A DNA stretch of 64,000 bases from Bacillus sp. T3 (GTDB lineage Bacteria > Bacillota > Bacilli > Bacillales > Cytobacillaceae). Made by a program: the position numbers and the translations under genes. The notes beneath the pieces are model-generated. The model was not told the DNA's origin. It saw only the letters and a program-made list of their open reading frames with translations, and ran no database searches. The stretch covers positions 1,054,001 through 1,118,000 of the forward strand of contig NZ_CP137761.1 of NCBI RefSeq assembly GCF_033449965.1. Direction: 5' to 3'. Below, piece after piece: positions 44,475 through 53,550 of this stretch (the first letter of the stretch is position 1; each line of letters opens with the position of its first letter).

Positions 44475-47249
44475 TTAAGTTCCTGGATTGTTCGCTTTAT
44501 CTTCATTTCCTTCTTTTGGTTCAGAACCAATTTGAACGATATTGGATGGAGAAGATTCTTTTCAGGCAATATCGACTGCCGTCACATAATAGGAACCACT
44601 TCCAGCTGAATAGGTAAGAGAGGAGCCTGATTTTATGCTAGCAACTTTACCGCCAGATTCTTTATAGACTCGATATCCTACAATGTCATGATGTGGATGG
44701 CTTGACCATGTTATCGAGTTTCCAGATTGATGGACACTTAATGGTGTCGGTGTATTTCCATCATCAGACATTTTTGCACTTGGAACGAGTACTTTCGCCC
44801 AGCGGTCTTTTTTCGGTATTAATTGGCTGGCATTCGATGTGTTCCCCATAATCTTTGTCACATAATCAGGATTTAAAATCACACCGGATTGGGCAAATTC
44901 ACTTGGAGTGGAATCAAGTGCTAAATATTTGTTGCCGTTAATTTCTACGAATTTCCCTTCAATTAAACTGTCATCCACCTTGGTTGGAGCATATTTAACA
45001 TTGAACAGGTCTGTTTCAACTAATCCTGCTCTTGAACAGGCACCTGACGGTAATAAGCCTGATGCTGCACAAAATGATTTTCTTACAATCCCCTCTGGCA
45101 TTTGGAACGATTCAGCCGGGTCGACTAAGTCAGGATTGATATCATACGCGGCATTCATTAAGTCAGCCCACAAGTAATTGGTTCTGATACTATAGCTTAA
45201 ACCACCAGATTGTAATGATTTTGGTGTATCGTATCCAGTCCAGATCCCAAACGAAACATTTGGATTGGATGCAACAAACCATGAATCATAAAACTGGTTT
45301 CCTGTACCAGTTTTTCCAGCCCAGTCGGATTTGAATTTTAACCGGCCATTAATGGATGTGGCCGTCCCTCGCGTGATAACATCCCGCATCATATCTAATG
45401 TTAAATAGGCGGTCTGAGGGCTAAATACATCGACTGGTTTTACTTTGTGCTGGTAGATGATTTCTCCATCACGATCTGTTATTTTTTCAATCATATAGGC
45501 ATCAATAAATTGTCCATTATTCGCAAATGTCCCAAAGGCATTTGTATTTTCTTCTACCGTTACCCCGTTTTCTAAGGAACCGATTGCGGTTGCGAGGTTT
45601 GTGTAATCTGGTTCAACTAAAGAAGTGAACCCCATCTTTTCTAAATACTTTGCGGGTCTCTGGTTAATGATATCTTTGTACAGCTTAACAGCTGGAACGT
45701 TATAGGATTTGGTCAAGGCGTATCGTGCTGATGTTAGACCACTATAGCGACGGTCATAGTTTTGTGGCCATGGACGATTAAGTCCCGGTGCAAGCTTTAA
45801 TGCTACATCGGGTAAAATCGTACCGGGCTGGGCCGCTCCAAGCTCAAACGCCGGGCCATATACGAGCAATGGCTTCATTGTCGATCCGTTTTGGCGAACT
45901 GCGCTCGTAGCATGATTCAATTGTTCGCGTTCATAATTTCGACCACCGACAAAGCTGATAATTTTTCCTGTTTTGTTTTCAATCAGGATGGCACCTACTT
46001 CCACTGGTTCCATTACCGTGACCTTTTCACCTGTCTCTGGGTCTGTCGTTACTTGAGCTTTATCAGGACCAAAATGCGGGTAATTATCTTTTACCTGCTG
46101 CATAGCTTCATAAATTTCTTTGTTAATGGTTGTATGGATTTTGTATCCGTTCTGCCTAATATTTAGGTCGGCGATTTCTCGGTATTCAGCCATTAGTTCT
46201 TTATCGTTTTTGATATCTTGCTCTTCATATCCATCTTTTTTGGCTAAAATCCCCGCCAATATATCAATTGCACGTGTTTCGATTTCTGCTGTAAGCCAAG
46301 GATGGGCCTCCTGTGGTGATTGTGTAGGTGGGATAAAATCCTTTGTCACGTCATACGCTAACGCTTCGTTATATTGCTGGTCATTAATATAGCCACCATC
46401 ATACATTCTTTTTAACACCGTCTTCATTCTTTCTAAGCCGGGTGTTAAATTATTCTTGACTGTCTTATTTTGGGTATAGGGAGTGTAGCCGAACGGACTT
46501 TGCGGAAGACCGGCAATGAATGCTGACTGTGGCAGATTTAATTGGCTTGCTTCGACTCCAAAAATCCCTTTCGCAGCAGCTTGTACTCCTGCAATATTGC
46601 GGCCAGAAGAGTTTCGGCCAAAGGTTGCAACATTTAAATAAGCTTCTAATATTTCTTTTTTATTGAAGAATTTTTCCAAGCGAAGGGCTAACAAGATTTC
46701 TTTCGCTTTTCGTTCGAAGGATACTTCATTAGTTAGAAGCTGGTTTTTTATTAACTGCTGTGTCAGCGTACTTCCACCTGTTTGAACAGAGGCGTTTGAT
46801 ACCTCTTGGAATAATGCACGGAAGATGGCCTTAGGAACAACACCGTTATGCTGATAAAAGTATTCATCTTCTGTAGCGACTACGGCATCTTGTAGATACT
46901 TTGAGACATGATCGAGCTTGACTTCCTCGCGATCAATGTCAGAGCGTAATTTGCCGAGATACACATCATTCGCATAATATAGTTCTGATGTTTCTTCGTA
47001 GTTATATATTTGTTTTTTCATGCTTGCATAGGAGCGGATTGGCTCGTCCTTTACAAGAGATGCAAAGTAGCCTCCGCCAACACCTAGCGCGAAAGTACCG
47101 CCAATAATGAGAACAATAATAAATAATAATGCAAGATTCCATATTACCTGATAGGTAATTCGAGCACCTTTTACTGTTTTTTGATTTGTAAAAAGCTGGA
47201 CGAAAGACCTAAGCTTTTCTTTCCAATTTTGGTTATTGCTCATTGACAT
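44475..47249 (-). CDS. Class A penicillin-binding protein with C-terminal FN3 domain
   Basis: Bifunctional peptidoglycan synthase. N-terminal anchor (about 34-60), GT51 glycosyltransferase (ATEDEYFYQHNGV, GGSTLTQQLIKN, KEILEAYLN), transpeptidase with STMK, SYN and KTGTGN, and a C-terminal fibronectin III domain. As given, an in-frame TGA at 44562-44564 ends it at residue 895 inside the last strand of FN3. The same frame continues to TAA at 44475, right next to the terminator, encoding 924 residues; GCCTGA in place of GCCGGA (VDIAGKESSPSN) explains the stop. Start 47249 follows AGGGGGTTT. Confidence 0.9.
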
Positions 47250-47395
47250 ATCAAACCCCCTAAAATCACATACATTATAGCATATTGCAACAATGAAAAT
47301 GACAAGCATCGCCAAATTTCCTGTAATTATCATGTTGAGTTGACAAGTTCATTCAAAATATGGTAAAAAAGCAATAATGAATTGAATATTTGCGT

Positions 47396-47626
47396 TGATG
47401 AGAATAAGTAGTCCTTCTATCCCTGTTTATCAGAAAGTCGGCGGAAGATGCGAGCCGATACAAATAGAAGAATGAATTACCTCTCTGAGCATTTGCTGTG
47501 AACTTGTCTTATGTAGCAGCAAACGGATGAACCGTTATTTTTTTAAGTGGAAAACCGAATGTGGTTTTTAATCTGGGTGGTACCGCGCTAAAAATAGCGT
47601 CCCTGCATATGCAGGGGCGTTTTTTG
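47396..47626 (+). promoter_or_regulatory. T-box riboswitch, tyrS leader
   Basis: T-box CTGGGTGGTACCGCG (47573-47587) and terminator GCGTCCCTGC-ATAT-GCAGGGGCG then TTTTTTG. Specifier likely TAC (Tyr) at 47478-47480 within GAATTACCTC. Controls tyrS by tRNA-Tyr charging. Confidence 0.93.
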
Positions 47627-47647
47627 TTTTTTTTGGACTGTAAAACT

Positions 47648-47790
47648 AGTCTGTTGATTTCCGCTCCAGGTGCTCCCTTTCCGCGGGGAGTCCGGGAGCC
47701 TCCTCGGCGCTTAAGCGCCTGTGGGGTCTCCCGTGACACCTTCTCCCGCAGGAGTCTCGCACCTTCCGCTCCAATCAACAAAATAGCAGA
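47648..47790. repeat. Intergenic repeat family B, longest copy, inside the tyrS 5' untranslated region
   Basis: Starts GTCTGTTGATTTCCGCTCCA and ends CCTTCCGCTCCAATCAACA. It has a central block (CGGCGCTTAAGCGCC and GGGGTCTCCCGTGACACC) missing from the copies at 25069 and 28104. It lies after the T-box terminator and before the tyrS ribosome site, so it is part of the full-length mRNA. Confidence 0.9.
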
Positions 47791-47851
47791 ATCAACAGTT
47801 AGCATTATCACAGTTCAATTTTAATTAAGTAATTTTAAAGGAGGCTAAAAC

Positions 47852-49114
47852 ATGAATGAATTATTAAAAGACCTGACTTGGAGAGGGATTGTATATCAGC
47901 AAACCGATGAAGAGGGCATTGAGAAGACATTAAGCAATGAAAAAATATCCTTATATTGCGGGGTTGACCCAACTGCTGACAGCATGCATATTGGCCATTT
48001 ACTGCCATTTTTAACATTGCGTCGCTTCCAGCTATCTGGACATCGTCCGATTGTTCTTGTCGGAGGTGCGACTGGGTTAATCGGAGACCCGAGCGGAAAG
48101 AAAGAAGAGCGGAAATTACAAACGCTTGAAACGGTTCAATCTAATGTAAGCTGTCTGCAAAAGCAATTACAGCAAATATTTGATTTCGAAGGTGAAAATG
48201 GGGCAATCATGGTTAATAACTATGATTGGGCTGGCTCAATGGATATCGTTACGTTTTTACGTGACTTTGGAAAGCATGTTGGAATCAATTACATGCTAGC
48301 GAAGGATACGATTTCATCACGCTTAGATACAGGAATTTCTTTTACAGAATTTACGTATACGATTTTACAAGCAATGGACTTCTTCCATCTTTATGAGAAC
48401 CATCAATGCCGTATGCAAATTGGTGGAAGTGACCAATGGGGCAACATCACTACAGGCTTGGAATTAATTCGAAAAATGAAACCAGAGGGTGCTAAGCCAG
48501 CATTTGGATTAACGATTCCGCTTGTAACAAAGGCAGATGGTACGAAGTTTGGTAAAACGGAAAGCGGTGCAATTTGGCTTGATCCTGAAAAGACATCCCC
48601 TTATGAATTTTACCAATTTTGGATTAACACAGCCGATGCCGATGTTGTGAAATATTTAAAATTCTTTACGTTCCTAACAAAGGAAGAAATCGAAGCGTTA
48701 GAGGTTTCTGTTCAAGCGGAACCACATCTTCGCAAGGCACAAAAAGCATTAGCAGAAGCGATGACACGAATGATTCATGGTCAGGATTCATTAGACCAGG
48801 CGATTCGCATTTCCGAAGCACTCTTCAGTGGGAATGTTAAAACGTTAACTGCAGCAGAAATTAAGCAAGGGTTTAAGGATGTACCGTCCTTTGATGCTTC
48901 GGCTGAAGAACTGGGACTTGTTGATCTGCTTGTTAACGCCAAAATTTCTCCGTCAAAACGTCAAGCGCGTGAGGATATTACAAATGGAGCAGTTTCCATC
49001 AATGGAGAGCGAGTGACAGATCCTGCCTATGTTCTTTCTGTTAAGGATCGAATTGAAAATCAATTTACCATTGTACGGCGCGGGAAGAAGAAGTATACGT
49101 TAATTAAATACTAA
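47852..49114 (+). CDS. tyrS: Tyrosyl-tRNA synthetase
   Basis: 420 residues. HIGH motif MHIGHLLPFLTLRR, tyrosine-binding QAMDFFHLYENHQCRMQIGGSDQ (within), KFGKT as the KMSKS motif, and a C-terminal S4 domain (ARED-ITNGAVSINGERVTD). Bacterial TyrS type 1. AAAGGAGG precedes ATG. Confidence 0.95.
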   Translation: MNELLKDLTWRGIVYQQTDEEGIEKTLSNEKISLYCGVDPTADSMHIGHLLPFLTLRRFQLSGHRPIVLVGGATGLIGDPSGKKEERKLQTLETVQSNVSCLQKQLQQIFDFEGENGAIMVNNYDWAGSMDIVTFLRDFGKHVGINYMLAKDTISSRLDTGISFTEFTYTILQAMDFFHLYENHQCRMQIGGSDQWGNITTGLELIRKMKPEGAKPAFGLTIPLVTKADGTKFGKTESGAIWLDPEKTSPYEFYQFWINTADADVVKYLKFFTFLTKEEIEALEVSVQAEPHLRKAQKALAEAMTRMIHGQDSLDQAIRISEALFSGNVKTLTAAEIKQGFKDVPSFDASAEELGLVDLLVNAKISPSKRQAREDITNGAVSINGERVTDPAYVLSVKDRIENQFTIVRRGKKKYTLIKY

Positions 49115-49139
49115 AGGTATCTTGAACAGTCGTGTGACC

Positions 49140-49343
49140 CTACAATTTCTGCGCTCCCAATACAATAACTAATAGGATTAAGCCGATTCGGGCGATCCGA
49201 TCTTCAGTAGTTATTTTAAGAAGTAGAACAAGGACGATAGCGATGATTGGTTCATCTTCAAGCATCAAAATTACGATAATGTCTAAGATGGGTAACACAT
49301 AATTAATAATTTCTATATCCATCTTTTGTTCGTTCGAATCCAT
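49140..49343 (-). CDS. Small hydrophobic membrane protein, doubtful
   Basis: 67 residues with two hydrophobic stretches (INYVLPILDIIVILML and IGLILLVIVLGAQ). An AAGGA lies about 13 bases upstream of the ATG, a weak ribosome site. Located between tyrS and the nearest strong plus-strand terminator, so it may be antisense to the tyrS 3' untranslated region. No family recognised. Confidence 0.45.
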   Translation of the reverse strand: MDSNEQKMDIEIINYVLPILDIIVILMLEDEPIIAIVLVLLLKITTEDRIARIGLILLVIVLGAQKL

Positions 49344-49429
49344 CGAAACACTTACTTTCCTTAGATAACATATTTAGGAAAAAGGGAAATGTGAGTGATT
49401 TAGAAATGTAAATTAGGTGTGCGACTTTT

Positions 49430-49479
49430 ATGCGGTACTTTAACCTCAATTTATTTGAGGTTAAAGTACCGCATTTTTT
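49430..49479 (+). terminator. Exceptionally strong hairpin with T-run
   Basis: ATGCGGTACTTTAACCTCAA (49430-49449) is perfectly complementary to 49455-49474, a 20-bp stem with a 5-base loop, followed by five T. No plus-strand gene is nearer than tyrS, 316 bases upstream. Confidence 0.75.
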
Positions 49480-49580
49480 CTATTCTGGCTCTTTTATTAT
49501 TCATTGTTGATTTTCGAGTAGGTATGAGAAATATAAGCGGAGAAATTCCGTCTAATGTATATAGAGGATGCTTAAGGAAC

Positions 49581-49670
49581 AAAATAAGGGGAGATATTTC
49601 CGTTAACTGCTCTAAATAAGACAAAATCCAAAGATTTGGATCATATAAACGGAAAAATTCCCCTTATTTT
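49581..49670. repeat. Repeat family C: near-palindromic element
   Basis: Arm AAAATAAGGGGAGATATTTC-CGTT and inverted arm AACGGAAAAATTCCCC-TTATTTT differ at about three positions, enclosing about 43 bases. Partial copies flank it at 49531-49555 (ATAAGCGGAGAAATTCCGTC) and 49695-49724 (AAATAAACGGAATTTCTCCT). No coding potential. The 480-base gap 49344-49823 is made of this and the hairpin at 49430. Confidence 0.75.
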
Positions 49671-49761
49671 AAAGGAAATACAGGTGTTTCCTAAAATAAA
49701 CGGAATTTCTCCTTTTATTTTTTAAATACAATGAAATCACCGTTCAGTTATAATTGCGCCA

Positions 49762-49798
49762 AAAATAAAAAAGCCCTAGAACGAATTCTAGGGCTTTT
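49762..49798 (-). terminator. Terminator of rpsD
   Basis: On the minus strand AAAAGCCCTAGAA-TTCG-TTCTAGGGCTTTT then TTATTTTT. Confidence 0.9.
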
Positions 49799-49823
49799 GC
49801 AGTTGCTATTTACGAAGTAATTA

Positions 49824-50426
49824 TTAACGAGAGTAGAACTCAACGATAAGAGCTTCGTTAATTTCAGCTGGTAATTCAGAACGCTCTGGTAAACGAGTGA
49901 AAGTACCTTCTAATTTGTCTGCATCGAAAGTTAAGAAATCAGGAACGAAGTTGTTTACTTCGATTGCTTCTTTCACAACATCAAGATTACGAGACTTTTC
50001 ACGAAGAGTGATAGTTTGACCAGGTGCTACGCGGTATGATGGAATATCAACACGAGCTCCATTAACCATAACGTGACCGTGGTTAACTAATTGGCGAGCT
50101 GCACGACGAGTACGAGCTAAGCCTAAACGATAAACAACGTTATCTAAACGTGATTCTAAAAGAACCATGAAGTTTTCACCGTGTTTACCTTGCATTTTGC
50201 CAGCTTTGTCGAAAAGGTTACGGAATTGACGCTCATTTACTCCATACATATGACGAAGCTTTTGTTTTTCTTGTAATTGCAATCCGTACTCGGAAAGCTT
50301 TTTACGTTGGTTAGGACCATGTGGACCTGGAGCGTAAGGACGCTTTTCTAATTCTTTTCCTGTGCCGCTTAAAGAAATTCCAAGACGACGGGATAATTTC
50401 CAGCTTGGGCCGGTATAACGAGCCAT
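49824..50426 (-). CDS. rpsD: 30S ribosomal protein S4
   Basis: 200 residues. Primary 16S rRNA binder. N-terminal RYTGPSWKLSRRLGISLSGT and S4 domain RLDNVVYRLGLARTRRAARQ, then HGHVMVNGARVDIPSYRV. Monocistronic, as in B. subtilis. Lacks the zinc-binding Cys set of the N-terminus (C- form). Confidence 0.96.
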   Translation of the reverse strand: MARYTGPSWKLSRRLGISLSGTGKELEKRPYAPGPHGPNQRKKLSEYGLQLQEKQKLRHMYGVNERQFRNLFDKAGKMQGKHGENFMVLLESRLDNVVYRLGLARTRRAARQLVNHGHVMVNGARVDIPSYRVAPGQTITLREKSRNLDVVKEAIEVNNFVPDFLTFDADKLEGTFTRLPERSELPAEINEALIVEFYSR

Positions 50427-50640
50427 AATTGACTCCTCCTTGTGTGTTTTTATTTTGTAAAATAAAAACAGTTATGACGCAACGATTATGCTCATTTTGT
50501 TTTCATGTACCTTCGCCCTCGCAGCAGAGGGTTACGCAATACCCCATCATAATGGTTGTTTGTACAACCGATGGAACAAAATGATAACAAAAAAGTGCAC
50601 ATATAGGCTGCGATATTTTACACAAGGAGTATTATATAAT
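50427..50640 (-). promoter_or_regulatory. Probable S4 autoregulatory leader of rpsD
   Basis: Before rpsD on the minus strand lies a structured leader: ATCGGTTGTACAAACAACCA hairpin, then GGGGTATTGCGTAACCCTCT with CCCTC-TGCTGC-GAGGG and GCGAAGGTACA. Bacillus rpsD leaders bind S4 and repress translation through such a fold. The ribosome site AAGGAGGAG follows. Identification is from position and the CCCTC/GAGGG-GAAGGTAC core; boundaries approximate. Confidence 0.6.
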
Positions 50641-50842
50641 TATTTTTAGGTTAAAGTCAATTATTATTATGATGATTTATGAATATTTAATAATTGGTTC
50701 AAATCTCTTATCAGGAGATTATGATATAATAATATAATAACTTTGATACGGAATTATACTAAAGTTACTTAATTGATAATTATGAATTTATTTATAAAAT
50801 GGATTTCCCTTAACACCAAACTTGGGTACAAGGTGATGCTGA

Positions 50843-52672
50843 ATGGAAAAAAAACATGATGAATTATTATCCATGTTAAAAAGTTGTTTTTTAGATATTT
50901 TAAACGAAGAATATAATTTGTTACATTTTGATCATGTTCTTGAAAAAATGTGCAAGCTAATTTCAAGTAAAATAATGGCAAAGAGAGTTGTCTTTTACTA
51001 TTGCTCGGAATGGAAGGATCAATTAATTCTAGACGGTATTAATTTTGAGGATTCAGCTTTTATACAACAATATTCATTCAAGACTGAACCTAATGCTTTT
51101 GCTGATAAGCTTAACATGGAAGTAGAAGAATTCGTTGTTCAGGATGGACTTAGAGACTTAGGTTTATTAAAAATAATTGACCCTAATAAACAATTATGTA
51201 GCATCTACTTCATAGAAAAAATAGGACAGGTATGTGGCGATTTTTTAAGGATGGTTCAAAATCTGTCGAAAATGGCAGTAAGGGAGAAAAAATACCGACT
51301 TTTATTTGGTGTCACAGAGGAATTTCACTCCTCAATCGATATGGATGAAGTTTTAGAAGATATTATTGAAGTCATTCAAGAAGTTTATCCTGGATTTCAC
51401 TATTCTCTATATCTTTCCCAAGATAATCATACAAATAGTAATCTTCCAATCAGGGGGTTGCAGTATAATAGTGAAAACGTTGTAGCAATGGAGGCCTATG
51501 TAACAGGAACTGTGAAAATAGAAGATTATTTGCATGAAACAGGATCCACCCTTTATGCACCGTTAAAAGGAAAGCAGGGAGTATATGGTGTTTTACAAAT
51601 TACGGCACCAAATGTATTAGTTTTTCCAAAGAAAGAGGTAGAATTTATTTCTGTGCTAGCAAATACGGCTGGGAATGCTTTAGAGAATGCTCAGTTGTAT
51701 CAGCAGTCGAAACGATTAATTGCTGACCTTAAGTTAATAAATGAAGTATCACATCGGTTGAATTCAATGCAGCGTTATTCTGATATTGTAACGTTTGTAT
51801 GCGACCAAATCATTACCTCCTTTAATGCAGAAGAGGTTGGATTTATTCTGTTTAATGAAGGAAGTAACAAGACAACAATTTTAGATGGGAGTACTAAATT
51901 TTTCCAATCCCGAAATTCGGAAAGTTATATCCAATTTTTTGAGGAGCAGCTTCGTAAAGAGAAGAGTCCTTTGTTTATTGGAGATTTCAATATAGTCATT
52001 AAGGGAAATTATCGGTCTATTATGACGATTCCAATGATTCAAACAGGCAGGATGGTTGGGTTCATTATTGTGATGCACCAACAGCCTAATCATTTTTCAT
52101 TTGATTCTTATAAATTATTGCAATCATTTATTCTTCATTCCACGCTAGCATTTGTCAATTCAACCTTAAGAGAAGAACTTGAACGAATGGTTGTGACTGA
52201 TTATTTGACAAAACTTTATACTAGAAATTATTTAGATCAACAAATTCAAAAGTCAATGCGGGATGATGCCCAAGGGTCATTTATTCTCATTGATATTGAC
52301 AATTTTAAAAGAGTGAATGATACATACGGTCATCAAGTAGGGGATGAGATTCTAATCCAGGTAGCGCATGTAATGAATGAAAGTATCCGAGATACGGATA
52401 TTTCAGCACGCTGGGGTGGAGAGGAATTAGCGATTTACCTACCAAAGGTTTCGATGGAACGGGGAGAAGCAATTGCAAACCGAGTTGTAGAATATGTACG
52501 AAGTAAAACCGAACCAACTGTTACAGTATCCTGTGGGGTTTCGCATTGGACGAAAAAGGAAGTAGATTCAGTTGTCCAGTTATTTAATCGGGCGGACCAA
52601 GCATTGTACCACGCAAAGAGTTCGGGGAAAAATCGAGTTGTAACGCAAATAGAAATAGAAATAAATGAATAA
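50843..52672 (+). CDS. ytrP: GAF-GGDEF diguanylate cyclase, YtrP-like
   Basis: 609 residues, no membrane helices. N-terminal region and two or three GAF-type sensory domains (about 10-150, 155-290, 300-435), then a GGDEF domain with GGEEL (525-529), DIDNFKRVNDTYGHQVGD for Mg-GTP binding, and an inhibitory I-site RDTD (516-519). All active-site residues look intact, so it should make cyclic di-GMP. The B. subtilis orthologue is thought degenerate in places; here it looks functional. Downstream of rpsD, divergent. Confidence 0.88.
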   Translation: MEKKHDELLSMLKSCFLDILNEEYNLLHFDHVLEKMCKLISSKIMAKRVVFYYCSEWKDQLILDGINFEDSAFIQQYSFKTEPNAFADKLNMEVEEFVVQDGLRDLGLLKIIDPNKQLCSIYFIEKIGQVCGDFLRMVQNLSKMAVREKKYRLLFGVTEEFHSSIDMDEVLEDIIEVIQEVYPGFHYSLYLSQDNHTNSNLPIRGLQYNSENVVAMEAYVTGTVKIEDYLHETGSTLYAPLKGKQGVYGVLQITAPNVLVFPKKEVEFISVLANTAGNALENAQLYQQSKRLIADLKLINEVSHRLNSMQRYSDIVTFVCDQIITSFNAEEVGFILFNEGSNKTTILDGSTKFFQSRNSESYIQFFEEQLRKEKSPLFIGDFNIVIKGNYRSIMTIPMIQTGRMVGFIIVMHQQPNHFSFDSYKLLQSFILHSTLAFVNSTLREELERMVVTDYLTKLYTRNYLDQQIQKSMRDDAQGSFILIDIDNFKRVNDTYGHQVGDEILIQVAHVMNESIRDTDISARWGGEELAIYLPKVSMERGEAIANRVVEYVRSKTEPTVTVSCGVSHWTKKEVDSVVQLFNRADQALYHAKSSGKNRVVTQIEIEINE

Positions 52673-52706
52673 AAAGCAGAAAAGTTAACTCTTTTCTGCT
52701 TTTTAT
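52671..52706. terminator. Terminator after ytrP
   Basis: AAAAAGCAGAAAAG-TTAA-CTCTTTTCTGCTTTTT; begins at the stop codon. Confidence 0.88.
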
Positions 52707-52877
52707 TTGGCAACGTAAATATTTCCTTCTGCGAAAACGACAATGTATTCTAATTTTCGCCAATAAAGGCAGTGTTTTGTCGATAACTTTATAAAGGATA
52801 TCGAGCTATCGTACAGAATTTGTGTAGAATGTAGTATTTTTGATAGCTAATCTTGCTATAAGGGAGCGAAGAAGCTT

Positions 52878-53516
52878 ATGAGAAAAAATTCAAAGGAGGC
52901 AATTATTACAGCTGCGGTATCATTGTTCAATTCAAATGGGTATGATGGAACTTCCATTCGGGACATTGCCAGGGAAGCGAAGATTAATGCGGCAAACATT
53001 TCCTATTATTTTCGAAATAAGCAAGGCCTACTAGAATATTGTCTGACTGCATTTTTTGAAGGCTATATGGCAGAACTAGAAAAAGGCTTTTCAACCTTAG
53101 AAGCGGGTGCTACCGATTGTTTACGAGATATTTCAAAAAAACTGTGGTTTTACCAATGTAACCACATTCAATTAACGAGATTCGTACTACGGGAAATGTC
53201 TATTGATTCCCAAATCGTTCGCGAAATACTATCAACGTATTATTCTAAAGAAAAATATATTTTTCATACTGTCCTTGAAAAAGGGATTGAGGCAAAGGAA
53301 TTTCATTCTCATGCCATCCATTATTTATTAATTCAATTTAAGGGACTACTGTCGATTCCGTTTTTAAATACGCAGTATTTAACGGAGGTATTGCATGTGT
53401 TTCCCCAAGAGCGCTATTTTGCCGATAAATATTTGCAGGAAATATATCGATGGATTGACGGGATTGTTTGTGCAAATTCAGGAAATCCATCAAACGGCCT
53501 ATTAAAAACATCCTAA
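52878..53516 (+). CDS. refZ: RefZ, TetR-family cell-division regulator
   Basis: 212 residues. TetR HTH (LFNSNGYDGTSIRDIAREAK, NISYYFRNKQGLLEY). RefZ binds sites near oriC and tunes FtsZ placement at sporulation. Identified by length and position between ytrP and hisJ. Its stop is inside the terminator that follows. Confidence 0.88.
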   Translation: MRKNSKEAIITAAVSLFNSNGYDGTSIRDIAREAKINAANISYYFRNKQGLLEYCLTAFFEGYMAELEKGFSTLEAGATDCLRDISKKLWFYQCNHIQLTRFVLREMSIDSQIVREILSTYYSKEKYIFHTVLEKGIEAKEFHSHAIHYLLIQFKGLLSIPFLNTQYLTEVLHVFPQERYFADKYLQEIYRWIDGIVCANSGNPSNGLLKTS

Positions 53517-53540
53517 CCAATTAATCGGTTAGGATGTTTT
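53507..53540. terminator. Terminator between refZ and hisJ
   Basis: AACATCCTAACC-AATTAATC-GGTTAGGATGTT then TT; overlaps the refZ stop. Confidence 0.85.
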
Positions 53541-53550
53541 ACTGTGCTAA

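Noticed and set aside
44562..44564. Selenocysteine at the PBP TGA
   Set aside because: No selenocysteine insertion hairpin is evident and the family has Gly here.
47509..47824. Open frames on both strands over the tyrS leader
   Set aside because: Created by the GC-rich repeat B and the T-box terminator; no start context.
49419..49619. Open frame across the 20-bp hairpin and repeat C
   Set aside because: Runs through two non-coding elements; no ribosome site.
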